Below, in pieces: positions 24,208 through 33,559 of a stretch of DNA of 64,000 nt. Positions within the stretch are counted from its first letter, which is position 1. Each line of letters starts with the position of its first letter. The stretch spans positions 225,012,578-225,076,577 of the forward strand of contig CP136062.1 in assembly GCA_032622095.1 (NCBI GenBank), read 5' to 3'. The DNA is from Siphonodentalium dalli. Taxonomy: Eukaryota > Mollusca > Scaphopoda > Gadilida > Siphonodentaliidae. The notes beneath the pieces are model-generated. The model searched no databases. It saw only the letters and a list, made by a program, of their open reading frames with translations, and was not told where the DNA came from. The position numbers were made by a program, and so were the translations under genes.

Positions 24208-24900
24208 TTAACCCTTTCATGACGGGAGATGGTGCAGCATTAACCCTTTGAGTGCCAGGTCCGATTTTTGTATCAACCCATCTACCCTGTGCCAATGCAT
24301 TCTCTTATATATGCGAGTCGACCATAGGTCGCCTCGCATATATAAGAGAATGCATTGGAATAACAATTTTTCATCATTTGTTATTATTTTTTACAATTTT
24401 AATAATTTTTTCTTATATTCTTTAACATACTTATTTTGTAGGTTTAGTGCTAGGGAATCTCACATTTTTCATGGGCATCAAAATTATCACTATGAATACT
24501 TGGTGATAATTTTGAGTTATAACATGCCCCCAAGGTTTATCCAGTTTGTTTTAAAATTCTCTATAGCATGCTTAAGCATACCCAAAACAAATTCAACCAA
24601 AAAAAAAAACATTTTTTTTTTAAAAAATATTTTTTTAGGGCCGATTTTACAGACCGTAAATTAGGGCCGATGAGATCGGCCCCCAGGCACTGAAAGGGTT
24701 AAAGACCCTGTGCCAGTCGGGAGCCTCACATATATAAGAGAATGCACTGGCTTACAAGGTCAAGGTAAATATTGTTAGCCAATGTATTCTCTTATATACT
24801 GCGAGGCTCCCTATGGGAGAGTGGCATATATAAGATAATACATTGGCACAGGGTTTTCGCGATATTTAAGGAAGTTCCAGTCATGGATCGGAAGTGTTAA
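24208..24900. mobile_element. TTAA MITE, family P3, copy a (split by P2b)
   Basis: Left end TTAACCCTTTCATGACGGGA; right end CAGTCATGGATCGGAAGTGTTAA. The P2 element 24240-24702 has inserted at an internal TTAA. Intact relatives at 38691-38938 and 61151-61384 read GCATTAAAGA across that point, the pre-insertion sequence. It carries two palindromic modules with CAGTGCATTCTC/GAGAATGCACTG variants. Confidence 0.85.
24240..24702. mobile_element. TTAA MITE, family P2, copy b (nested in P3a)
   Basis: TTAACCCTTTGAGTGCCAGG at the left and CCCCCAGGCACTGAAAGGGTTAA at the right, flanked by duplicated TTAA inside P3. The interior has one palindrome (24290-24359), a T/A-rich stretch, and GGGCCGATGAGATCGGCCC near the right end. 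Confidence 0.88.
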
Positions 24901-25296
24901 CCCTTTACCCAACAAACCGGCCAAAACCGGCCAAATAAAGCTTCAACAGCCTAAAATATCTTCGGTCTGTCTCAATAGAACCATACAAATATGGATATCA
25001 TTGGAACCGGCTCCTTGACCACATTGTGATAGTTACAGTTATGCCCTGTGCCAATGCATTCTCTTATATATGCGAGTCGACCATAGGTCGCCTCGCATAT
25101 ATAAGAGAATGCATTGGCCTAAAAAAAATCTTTTTTTAACACTTTTTACCATTTTTTCTTACATTCTTTAACAATTTTATAATTTTTAATGTGTTAAGCC
25201 AATGCATTCTCTTATATATGCGAGGCGACCTATGGTCGACTCGCATATATAAGAGAATGCATTGGCACAGGGCCGTTCTGTTGGGTAAAGGGTTAA
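24897..25296. mobile_element. TTAA MITE, family P1, copy a
   Basis: Ends TTAACCCTTTACCCAACAAA and TTCTGTTGGGTAAAGGGTTAA. Its left TTAA coincides with the right TTAA of P3a, so it landed in or next to that terminal site. Two palindromic modules (25046-25118 and 25198-25266) lie in opposite orientation around a T-rich spacer. Confidence 0.88.
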
Positions 25297-25539
25297 AGAA
25301 GTGAGGCAAAATTAAAGCAATTTTCGTTTTGTTTGGTTCGGTTTATTTCGGATTATTACATGTTGTTCCTATAATTATAGGTTCTTGCTGTTCCATGTTT
25401 ACAAATCCATATCGACCACACGTTCCATTCACATCCTGTTGATGTCACATGACGTAAATGACATTTTCCTCAACCATGAAACGGAACTATAAAATAAAAG
25501 CATCATCTCACATGACAAAACAAGCCTGGTATGTGCCTG

Positions 25540-25794
25540 AATAATCAGTGAGATGTATGCTGTCTGTTTTGATTTTGTGGCATGAAGCGAAGATTTCTTC
25601 TGAAGAAGTCAAGGGTGGAGTTTGCCTTTTTTGCGATTTTGTTGATGTGGTTTGTCCACTTAAGGTCGTTGGATATTTGCAGACCCAGGTAGGGATTGTC
25701 TTTTACCTGAGGATTGTCTGAGGATTTCATTTTTCAGCATGTAGAATTTGGAGAGTTAATTTTTTAGGTGCATCGCATAGCATTTCTATTAGAT
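25540..25794 (-). pseudogene. LINE reverse transcriptase, C-terminal fragment
   Basis: The minus-strand frame contains NPYLGLQISNDLKWTNHINK and ANSTLDFFRRNLR, the conserved block after the RT palm in jockey/CR1-like LINEs. Upstream, CYAM-like sequence is out of frame. The piece is separated from the rest of the LINE by a P1 MITE (25795-26259). In-frame stops and shifts show it is dead. The same LINE continues at 26262-26313, 27769-28450, 29931-29991 and 30182-30405. Confidence 0.85.
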
Positions 25795-26259
25795 TTAACC
25801 CTTTACCCAACAAAACGGCCAAAAACGCCCAAATAAAGCTTCAACAGCCTAAAATATCTTCCGTCTGTCTCAATAACACCATACAAATATGGATATCATT
25901 GGAACCGGTTCATTGACCACATTGTGATGGTTACAGTTATGCCCTGTGCCAATGCATTCTCTTATATATGCGAGTCGACCATAGGTCGCCTCGCATATAT
26001 AAGAGTATGCATTGGCCTAAAAAAAATCTTTTTTAAACACTTTTTACCATTTTTTCTTACATTCTTTAACAATTTTATAATTTTTTCTTACATTTTTTAA
26101 CAATTTTTATAATATTTTTCTACATTCTTTGACAATTTTATCATTTTTACTATGTGTTAAGCCAATATATTCTCTTATATATGCAAGGCGACCTATGGCC
26201 GACTCGCATATATAAGAGAATGCATTGGCACAGGGCCGTTCTGTTGGGTAAAGGGTTAA
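25795..26259. mobile_element. TTAA MITE, family P1, copy b (inside LINE)
   Basis: TTAACCCTTTACCCAACAAA to TTCTGTTGGGTAAAGGGTTAA with duplicated TTAA. Removing the element and one TTAA joins the LINE codons for a GMQLN-like stretch directly to the CYAM region, so the LINE ORF is the empty site. It has two internal palindromes and a T-rich tract with several TTTTTCTTACATT phrases. Confidence 0.9.
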
Positions 26260-26261
26260 CT

Positions 26262-26313
26262 GCATGCCTTATTTTCCTGCCCATTCCTCTAGTCTCCCTA
26301 TGTCTCTGTAGTT
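26262..26313 (-). pseudogene. LINE reverse transcriptase, short middle fragment
   Basis: The minus strand encodes RDIGRLEEWAGK, a stop, then GMQL, matching the (L)EEWA.KW.M.FN block that follows the RT catalytic region. It lies between the P1b MITE and a 1.46-kb insert. Confidence 0.75.
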
Positions 26314-27768
26314 ACGTGCGCTCGCGCAACAGTATGGCGATCAGACAGATTCGTAGGTTGGTGTCACTCTACTCCGTTTCACTCCATGACGTCACCAAAA
26401 ACGACGTAAAACCTTGTGGCGTTCTGACATTTTTACTGTGCCGCGTTTTTGCTATGTTTATTTTATGTGTTGTTTTCGATTATTTGTTTGTCGCCGATAT
26501 CGCCATTTGTCGGGATTCTCTGTTTCTATATTTAAAACTGGCATGCTCATATTGAGCCTCGATTTCGATTTTTTTCTCCCAGGTCAAAATACGTCAGAGT
26601 TATGACAAAAATAGATCGACCTACATTTTCTCCATCAGAACTCTACATCAAAGAGTCTATAGACTCCTTCGGGACCTACATATATAGACTCCTTCATTTT
26701 GGTATTTTTACTTATAATTGGGAAGTTTTATCATTTTTGGTTCGTGCGAAGACCTCTTTTTATCGTGCGGGAAAAGAGAGACATTCAAAACGCGATTTCG
26801 TAATTCGACGCAATAGGCTGAATAGCCTAACCTTCAGCCGAGTTCCGGGTCAAATACGACGAATGACGTAACACAAAACAAAACGCATTTGTTGACACAA
26901 ACACCATTTGAAGAGTTTATTATTACATAAAATGATCGTTATTGATTAATTATTGATTAATTATTGATATTTATTGTTGCATATTGGCTGCTATCAATAT
27001 TTACACAAATTGTATTAATTATTTCTTATAATTGCTCCTTTGGTCAACTTTGACTATTGGAAAATGAAAATGAAAATATGCCGCTGAAAAAAATGTAATC
27101 GATATTCAAGGTACGGTTGGCCTTGGCGGTGGTGGGTATCCTGTGAAAATATTTCCAACCATCAAAAACCGCCACAAACAGAAAGAACATCAAAATGTAG
27201 ACAGACTTTGTCCGTATACAAATAAGAAATATCGCATAAACAGTATGTTATTGTCATATGGTTGACCATTGTTATGTAAACAAAAGCATAAAAAGTTACT
27301 TTTCTGATGTTTGTTTATATTATGATGGTAAACATAAAGAGCGTTCTTTGTGGGTGAATTCCTGATATGGAACTAATAAAGAGCGTTTATGCCATTTGTG
27401 TGTGATTAGCCAGTAGCATTGTGCTGTAACACAATCAGGCTCTTGCTTAGGTACAATATAGTAGGTCTTTATGAAAACATGCTGTTTACGCGATGGTCAT
27501 GGTATATATGAACGAAACTGTATGCGTTTTACTGTTTTTTCTGTTTACGGTGATTGGACAACTAAGGCCTCACGTGCCTTTAAAGTCTCATCCTTTCGGC
27601 AACATGGAATTGGTTTTAATTACTTAAATGATTAATACAGTAATTTGCCTTTTATCTGTGATGAAATGAGAAATGGTAATTGTCCTTTTTTGCTAACATT
27701 AAATTAAATTAAATAAATTAAGTAAAATACAGTGAAATTTTTGTTTATTACATTTTTGCGCACGTTGG
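26314..27768. mobile_element. 1.46-kb insert of unknown type within the LINE
   Basis: Defined by interruption of the LINE frame between QRDANV (5' side) and RDIGRLEEWAG (3' side). The LINE sequence ACTCAGAGAGAT/ACTACAGAGACAT appears on both sides, as expected of an imperfect duplication of about 13 bp. There is an AAATTAAATTAAAT tract near 27700. No domain was recognised. A retroposed element is the preferred reading. Confidence 0.5.
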
Positions 27769-28450
27769 CATCTCTCTGAGTGCATTCTAGTTCCAGCTGG
27801 TGATTGGTGGTACAAATTTGTCAATTGAGGAGGCAGTCGTTGGCGAATAGATGTACTTTCGATGTCACACAGTCTGGTAGATTGTTTATATGGCGAAAGA
27901 ATAGTAACGGTCGAAGCACAGTCCCTTGTGGTACATGTACTCCTGAGTAGATATTGACCTCTCGGGATTTGCTTCCTTCAAAAATCACTCTCATCTTCCC
28001 CTGGATGTCAACCAGTCATGGAGCTGTCCTCGGATGCCTTATTCATTCAGCTTGTATAGAAGTCTCTTGTGTGGAACGGTGTCGAAAGCCTTTGAAAAAT
28101 CTAGTATTATAAAGTATGTTTGTATGTCGGAGTCGAATGATATTAGCAGGTTGTTGGTTGTCGTTAACTGCTCAGTTTCACAGGAATGTCCAACTCTAAC
28201 CCATGATTTAGGTGTGCGAGAACTTTATGTTTCTTTAGGCGGTTGAGAACATGGCTGCATATTATATGCTGCACTAGTTTTCTGGCTACTGATGTTAGAG
28301 ACACTGGCCTATAGTTTTGCTGCTCTACGTGCGTTTGTCTCCTTTTTTGAAGATGCAAGAGTCGTTGGCGCTTCTCCAGTCTTCGGGTAATGTTCCGGTG
28401 TCGATTGATAGTTGCTATATGGTTGTCAGTGCTGGGTTTAACCAGGGCTG
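27769..28450 (-). pseudogene. LINE reverse transcriptase core, decayed
   Basis: In minus-strand order: PEDWRSAN and IFKKGDKR, QNYRPVSLTSVARKLVQHII, FIILDFSKAFDTVPHKRLLY, a stop, then VPQGTVLRPLLF and HLFANDCL. These are RT blocks of a jockey/CR1-type non-LTR retrotransposon. The YADD/FADD catalytic box reads FAND, so one catalytic aspartate is gone. Several frameshifts and stops confirm a pseudogene. Reverse transcription by this copy is not possible. Confidence 0.9.
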
Positions 28451-29930
28451 GCGGTCTAGAAAATCCAGAAGAGCTATTAATAGCCCTCCTAGATTTGGCT
28501 AGGAGGGCTATAGCCCTCCTCAACTTTTACAGTTATGATTTTTATACCTTAGTTACTACTGCCCTTAGTTTGTCTATTTTTAACGTTTAACTTAATTCAT
28601 ATAAATTAATTTTGTTATGTTGACAAAAAATGTCCAGAGTTGTGAATGTCAAATCCCCAATAGTATGGCATGGTGAATAATAATTATGTTTTATATGTTA
28701 TGATAATTAAAATGAACCACATAAAAATGTAAGAGTGTTGGTACTCAACAATTTGTCAGTCGGTGTCCAACCCATGCAACGAAATTGGGTGAGTTTGTCG
28801 ATGTTTAAAGCATTTTCTACATTGTGAAATGTTACATAGAAAAGACAATCAAGTGGCATATTAACCCTTTACCCAACAGAACGGCCCTGTGCCTATGGTC
28901 GACTCGCATATATAAGAGAATGCATTGGCTTAACACATATTAAAAATGATAAAATTGTCAAAGAATGTAGAAAAATTATTATAAAAATTGTTAAAAAATG
29001 TAAGAATTTCTTTTTAAATTGTTCAAGAATGTAAGAAAAAATGGTAAAACAGTTTTTTTTTAGGCCAATGCATTCTCTTATATATGCGAGGCGACCTATG
29101 GTCGACTCGCATATATAAGAGAATGCATTGGCACAGGGCATAACTGTAACCATCACAATGTGGTCAATGAACCGGTTCCAATGATATCCATATTTGTATG
29201 GTGTTATTGAGACAGACCGAAGATATTTTAGGCTGTTGAAGCTTTATTTGGCCGTTTTGTTGGGTAAAGGGTTAAATCCAGTATATGTATACTTGAATAC
29301 AGTTACAAATGACTGCTTTATTTGTCAAAGTAATCTATATTCCATCACCGATGACAAGACCGCTTTCGCAGATTGCTGCTTCCAGCGGTCAAGACGCTCG
29401 GTATAGATTTACTGGGTGTTTGCAATTGGGGACATAGACGATAGTTTCTCAACTTTAATAATTGAATAACATTGTAAACAAGAATATTCACCACAGTGAT
29501 TGATAACTTGGAGACATTAGCTCTTATATTAAGATTGTCAATCGAAGTGAGAAAATTATCGATTTTAAATAGTGATATACAATTTTCTCGGATAGGAACC
29601 GAAAACGGAATGAAAGGTTGAACTAAATCGAGACGGTGATATTTGGTTCTCACTATCCACAGTTATATGTTACTTTTATCCAGTGAAATATATTGTAAGC
29701 TCAATCAAAAGATCCGATTTATGGAACATTTTGTTCCGGAATTTAATGATTCCGCCATTTGACATACCATCTGTTGCAGTGATCACGCATGCGCACACTG
29801 TACAATTTAAGTCTTTACAATTTTGATGCAGTAAAACACGATAAAAGAACTTAATAAATTTCCTATTGGAAAATTCTAGGCGGGCTGTAGGCAGGCACCA
29901 GCCCGCCTTGAGATTTCCAGGCCTGATTAA
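28440..29930. mobile_element. 1.5-kb insert in LINE, related to 59220-59905
   Basis: Starts CCAGGGCTGGCGGTCTAGAA with a TATTAATAGCCCTCCTAGAT hairpin and ends with CCAGCCCGCCTTGAGATTTC and CAGGCCTG. The hairpin, the GTGTCCAACCCATGCAACG stretch and the ACAAATGACTGCTTTATTTG stretch all recur inverted at 59220-59905, so it is a dispersed family. Copy P1c is nested inside. Part of 29455-29640 also resembles 52930-53110 of another element. Confidence 0.6.
28861..29275. mobile_element. TTAA MITE, family P1, copy c
   Basis: TTAACCCTTTACCCAACAGA to TTGTTGGGTAAAGGGTTAA. It is reversed relative to copies a, b and d (the ACAGGGC junction comes first) and lacks half of the first palindrome. It is nested within the 28440-29930 insert. 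Confidence 0.88.
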
Positions 29931-29991
29931 CTCTTCTGCTCACTCCTTTAGAACTCGTTTTAGGCTTTTGATGGGTTAACCTGACAGAGTA
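29931..29991 (-). pseudogene. LINE fragment (NPSKA motif)
   Basis: The minus strand encodes LCQVNPSKA followed by RVLKE and AEELI in a shifted frame, the linker just before the RT domain of jockey/CR1-type LINEs. The GPD residues usually between them are missing. It is directly continuous with 30182-30405 once the foldback MITE is removed. Confidence 0.75.
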
Positions 29992-30178
29992 CAGTAATGC
30001 CCTAAGTAATCGACTCCTTAAACACAGCAGAATTATGGGTAACTTTTCAGGATTTAGTCGGAAATATGGCTTGTTGCCATTCATCGGAAAGCTCTCCCCG
30101 AGATATTTCTGACTAAATCCTGAAAAGTTACCCATAATTCTGCTGTGTTTAAGGAGTCGATTACTTAGGGCATTACTG
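29992..30178. mobile_element. TA-flanked foldback MITE, family F, copy b (inside LINE)
   Basis: Palindrome from CAGTAATGCCCTAAGTAATC to GGGCATTACTG with TA on both sides. Removing it with one TA rejoins the LINE codons of VTKLLCQVNPSKA, which proves the TA duplication. Confidence 0.92.
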
Positions 30179-30181
30179 TAG

Positions 30182-30405
30182 TTTGGTGACACCCTTCTGG
30201 TAGATCGTCAGTGGTTGGATGTGATGTGTTTGTTGACGATGGTCCAGACTTATCCAGATTGAATTTGGACTGGAACTGATTTACTAGAATTTCTGCTTTC
30301 TCTTGGCTGTTGCTGACAAGCTTTCCATTCGATAGAAGAGGCGCCTTTGCTATGGAGTCTTGTTTTTTTATTTTATGTAGCACCAGAAAGGATTGGAGTC
30401 ATGAT
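30182..30405 (-). pseudogene. LINE linker fragment
   Basis: The minus-strand frame FWCYIK, then KKQDSIAKAPLLSNGKLVSN and EKAEILVNQFQSKF, is the conserved segment between endonuclease and RT in jockey/CR1-type LINEs. The endonuclease itself is not seen, so the copy is 5' truncated here. Confidence 0.85.
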
Positions 30406-30429
30406 ATTCGTATATGTTTTAAATCCTTG

Positions 30430-30462
30430 CTGGTATAACGGGGATGACATTCACACGTGTAA
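30430..30462 (-). pseudogene. Partial tandem copy of EGF2 exon in the intron
   Basis: Just 3' of the EGF2 donor the intron repeats AGTTACACGTGTGAATGTCA and CCCCGTTATACC, which encode the exon's [11 protein letters not shown]. The offset is about 57 bp, so it looks like a short tandem duplication across the splice donor. It has no donor of its own at the equivalent position. Confidence 0.7.
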
Positions 30463-30473
30463 CTTATACTCAC

Positions 30474-30587
30474 ATGTTTCACAGTCATTGCCGGTATAAC
30501 GGGGATGACATTCACATGTGTAACTGTTGATCTCCTCGAGACAAGTTCCACCGTTCTGACATGGATTGGGTGAGCAGTCTTCTTTAA
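30474..30587 (-). CDS. EGF2 domain exon
   Basis: A 114-nt symmetrical phase 1-1 exon with acceptor TATTCCAG and donor GTGAGTATA. It encodes a complete EGF-like domain: [20 protein letters not shown] followed by [13 protein letters not shown], with six cysteines in the C-C-C-C.C-C pattern. The N-terminal VKEDC has one acidic residue, but the full calcium-binding D.D/N.E consensus is not complete. It lies between CTLD4 and CTLD5. A partial duplicate of its 3' end sits in the next intron. Confidence 0.93.
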
Positions 30588-30599
30588 CTGGAATACAAA

Positions 30600-31400
30600 C
30601 TAAATCGTATCACAAAGTTGCTACGAGAAGCATGGAAATTAGGTAAGCAGTTTTTCTTTAAATGAAATACAAACTAAATTTTATCAACTATTTTCATTTG
30701 GCAAAACATTTATAAAAAATAAACATCGGGCCAGCACGGACACTCATAGGATGTGTATCTCCACAAAAAGCAGGGTTCACACAGGCCCCAAATTTATTTT
30801 GGCCGATTATTTGGTCATTTCTGACTATTTTGGGCCATATTTCAGAAACTTTGGCCAAAATATGACAGAGAAAACCAGAACTAAAGCAAAAATATGAAGA
30901 AATACGCAACGCACAACAATAACTGAAAAATTACGAGTTGGACAAAAGTGATATTGCTAGACGGGAACTGCTAAAATGTAAATTAAGGTCTAGCCGGCAA
31001 GCTAGTAACCTAACTGATGGGAGAAATCATTTAGTATAGAAAGGGTTAGAGATGGTCTATCTCTTCCTATGACAAGTTTTATATAGTTCCCAGGGTATAA
31101 AATAATAAATATGAATTTATGACCCCTGTCTGGAAATGCTTCTATCAATTAATATTGATTTTATTTCAAATTTTCTGGTATAATATACATACAATCAATT
31201 TGGAGCATTTTCCAGCTTGCGTTCGGAGTGTACCATGCGGGATAACATTATTTAAAATTCTAAAAATAGTAACATAAAATATCCCTCTTAATTATTGCAT
31301 TATATAAGAAAATATCGATATAAATTCAATATTAATTGATAGAAGGTTTTTGACAGGTGTCTTTGACTCATATTTATTATTTTATACCCCAGAACTTATA
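30600..31400. other. Intronic sequence with CAGGGTT-type repeat
   Basis: GCAGGGTTCACACAGGCCCC at 30767 starts a segment rich in TTGGCC/GGCCAAA, resembling the hAT-like family at 58218-58743. The 31120-31360 part shares CAATATTAATTGATAGAAG and GACAGGTGTCTTTGAC with 4390-4450. No gene was seen. Confidence 0.4.
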
Positions 31401-31410
31401 TACTATAAAG

Positions 31411-31575
31411 TTATTATACAATGTTGTGTACAGTATGTGTTTTTCTTGTACGAGTCCAGGTTGTGGTGAAAAGTCATATTGGACGAGATACGCCAGTGTC
31501 GAGTCCAATATGACTTTTCACCACAACCTGGACGAGTACAAGAAAAACTCATACTGTACACAACATTGTATAATG
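31411..31575. repeat. Near-perfect 73-bp-arm palindrome
   Basis: Arms 31411-31484 and 31503-31575 are reverse complements around an 18-bp loop; TGGTGAAAAGTCATATTGGA is at the inner end. The inner phrase GAGTCCAATATGACTTT recurs twice at 31868-31905. This is a foldback element or hairpin-forming repeat. Confidence 0.85.
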
Positions 31576-32023
31576 ACATTTTTATTATCCATCTGTATGT
31601 TTATCCAAATTTTGAGAATAAAACTTTTGTGGTTATTTTTGGTATTTGTTGGCACTTAATTCTCTATAAAAGCCTGTATATTGATAATCAGAAAGCATGA
31701 TTAGGAAAAGGAAACACGGAAGTGAGAAAAAAAACTCAATGCGGAAGTGAAACATCTGCTAAAATCCATCAGTGTTGCGTGCGCGTCACAATTTCACAGA
31801 TTCATTTTGTAATAGAGTTAATCCGTGACGTCACGAAGTCCCAATAAAAAAGTGATATTGTACAGTCGGGAGTCCAATATGACTTTCGGGAGTCCAATAT
31901 GACTTTTCCAGGACTATCACGTGGCGGCTTTTGCCCAATCAGAAATGGTGTTATATAGTTAAGGGATGGATAATAATACTTTTTATAGGAAGAGATAGAC
32001 CATCTTTAACAAAATATACTCAC

Positions 32024-32365
32024 AATACGACTGACACACAACATGGTGTAAATTATACTCACAATACGACTGACACACAACATGGTGTAAATTATACTCA
32101 CAATACAACTGACACACAACATGGTGTAAATATACTCAGAATACGACTGACACACAACATGGTGTAAATATACTCACATTACGACTGACACACCACATGG
32201 TGTAAATATACTCACAATATGACTGACACACAACATGGTGTAAATTATACTCACAATACGACTGACACACAACATGGTGTAAATTATACTTACAATACGA
32301 CTGACACACAACATGGTGTAAATTATACTCACAATACGACTGACACACAACATGGTGTAAATTAT
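32024..32365 (-). repeat. 39-bp tandem array duplicating exon end plus splice donor
   Basis: Nine units (six at 39-bp and three at 38-bp spacing) extend downstream from the CTLD4 C-half exon. On the minus strand each unit is TTTACACCATGTTGTGTGTC, AGTCGTATT, then GTGAGTATAA. The unit therefore spans the exon end (HHVVCQSY) and the 5' splice site. Possible exon ends are 32333, 32294 (here GTAAGT), 32255, 32216, 32178, 32102, 32063 and 32024; the donor at 32140 is mutated to CTGAGT. The first four ends differ by 39 nt, so they keep the frame and phase. Confidence 0.9.
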
Positions 32366-32556
32366 TTGGATCAGATATGTGTGTCCTTGTCCATGAAGAG
32401 CCATCAAGCTGGTCTGCAAATGCATACTCGTGAGCAGTGCTTGGATCAAGTGATCCCCAGTTATCTGTTTGTATTTCTGTACCATCAAGTCTAATCCATG
32501 AAATATGAGGTTTCTCAATCCCCAACCAGAATGAAGGCACTACTTGATGCATCAAC
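32333..32556 (-). CDS. CTLD4, C-terminal half exon
   Basis: A 224-nt exon (acceptor TTTATACAG, nearest donor GTGAGT) starting in phase 2 and ending in phase 1. CTLD landmarks are PSFWLGIEKPHISWIRLDGT, TDNWGSLDPSTAHEYAF and the terminal cysteine HHVVCQSY. The long-loop cysteines and EPN/WND residues are missing. The last 39 nt are tandemly repeated downstream with functional-looking donors. Alternative transcripts may therefore append one to three copies of a 13-residue block (CEYNLHHVVCQSY), each bringing two extra cysteines. It pairs with 35576-35756. Confidence 0.9.
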
Positions 32557-32602
32557 CTGTATAAAGGAAAAGGAGAATAAAATAGACTAAGATCTCATCA
32601 GA

Positions 32603-33540
32603 CAAGCCTTGAAACAGTGTGTCTGACATTTGCAGAATGAGGTACCCAGAGGGTTAATTTAGTGATGCTATCCCGCACGGTGGGCTAGCATCACCAAATT
32701 CACCTTCTGAGAACCTCATTCTACTTGGGCCTCAACTGCTATGTGAGACCTAGGATCAGATTGAAGTTCCCCAGTTGAAGTTGGTGATGTTCACCCATTG
32801 GTCACCTCGATTATGCAATTTATTTCTGCAAATTAGGTGATAAAGAAACTGAACAGAAGGAAAAAAAGTAACTAATAAAAGGTCAGCTGACCACAGTGTC
32901 CCCCGATAATGTGGCAAGTCGATGCCGCTTTGTTAAAAAAAATTAAAAAAATGTTGAAATGTTCTAAGTCGAAAGGGTTAATAATTCCGTAAAAAATAAT
33001 TTGTCCGTCATCTATATATATGTTGCACATCTCCAATATGTGGGTAACAATACTCTGAAGTTTCAGATATCTAGGATCAAAACTGTAGGAGGAATTGCTT
33101 ACACCATGAAGGTACCCTCATGCAGAAAATTATAAAATATGTTGAAATTTTCTGTCGAAAAGGGTTAATAACTCTGTAAAAAAAATATTTTTCCGTCATC
33201 TATATACATGTTGCACATCTTCAATATATGGGCAACAATATTCTGAAATTTCAAATCTCTGGGATGAAATCTGTAGGAGGAGATGATTACACCATGAAGG
33301 TACTCAAATGTGTGATGGACGGACGGACGAACGAACGAACAGACGTCGGACCGATGGACAGACGGAGGAGCCTGTTTGTATAGTCCCCCGAAAATAAATT
33401 TTTCGGGGGTTAAAAATAAACTAATGAGGTCCCCAGATGGTAAATTTGGTGCCGCTAGCGCACTATGCAGAATAGCGTCACTAAATTCACCCTCTGGTGA
33501 CCTCATTCTGCAAATAACAGACACATTATTTCAGCCTTGA
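32603..33540. mobile_element. Paired-hairpin MITE, family G, copy 1 (interrupted)
   Basis: The left hairpin (GTGTGTCTGACATTTGCAGA, CAAATTCACC, CCTCATTCT) and right hairpin (GGTCCCCAGATGG, AAATTCACCCTCTGG, AATAACAGACACA) belong to one element, split by a foreign insert at about 32880-33412. Confidence 0.75.
32880..33412. mobile_element. Insert with GACGGACGG run and GGGGG end, nested in G1
   Basis: Begins AAAAGGTCAGCTGACC, contains two related blocks of about 190 bp (GAAAGGGTTAATAA, GTCCGTCATCTATATA, ACACCATGAAGGTAC) and ends GACGGACGGACGAACG and CCCCCGAAAATAAATTTTTC. Other G copies are continuous at this point. Confidence 0.65.
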
Positions 33541-33559
33541 ACATATGGGGCGCTGTTCT

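Noticed and set aside
27769-28450. Active retrotransposon or retroviral polymerase
   Set aside because: Motifs are of a non-LTR (jockey/CR1-type) LINE. The catalytic FADD is FAND, with stops, frameshifts and insertions; there are no LTRs, gag or env.
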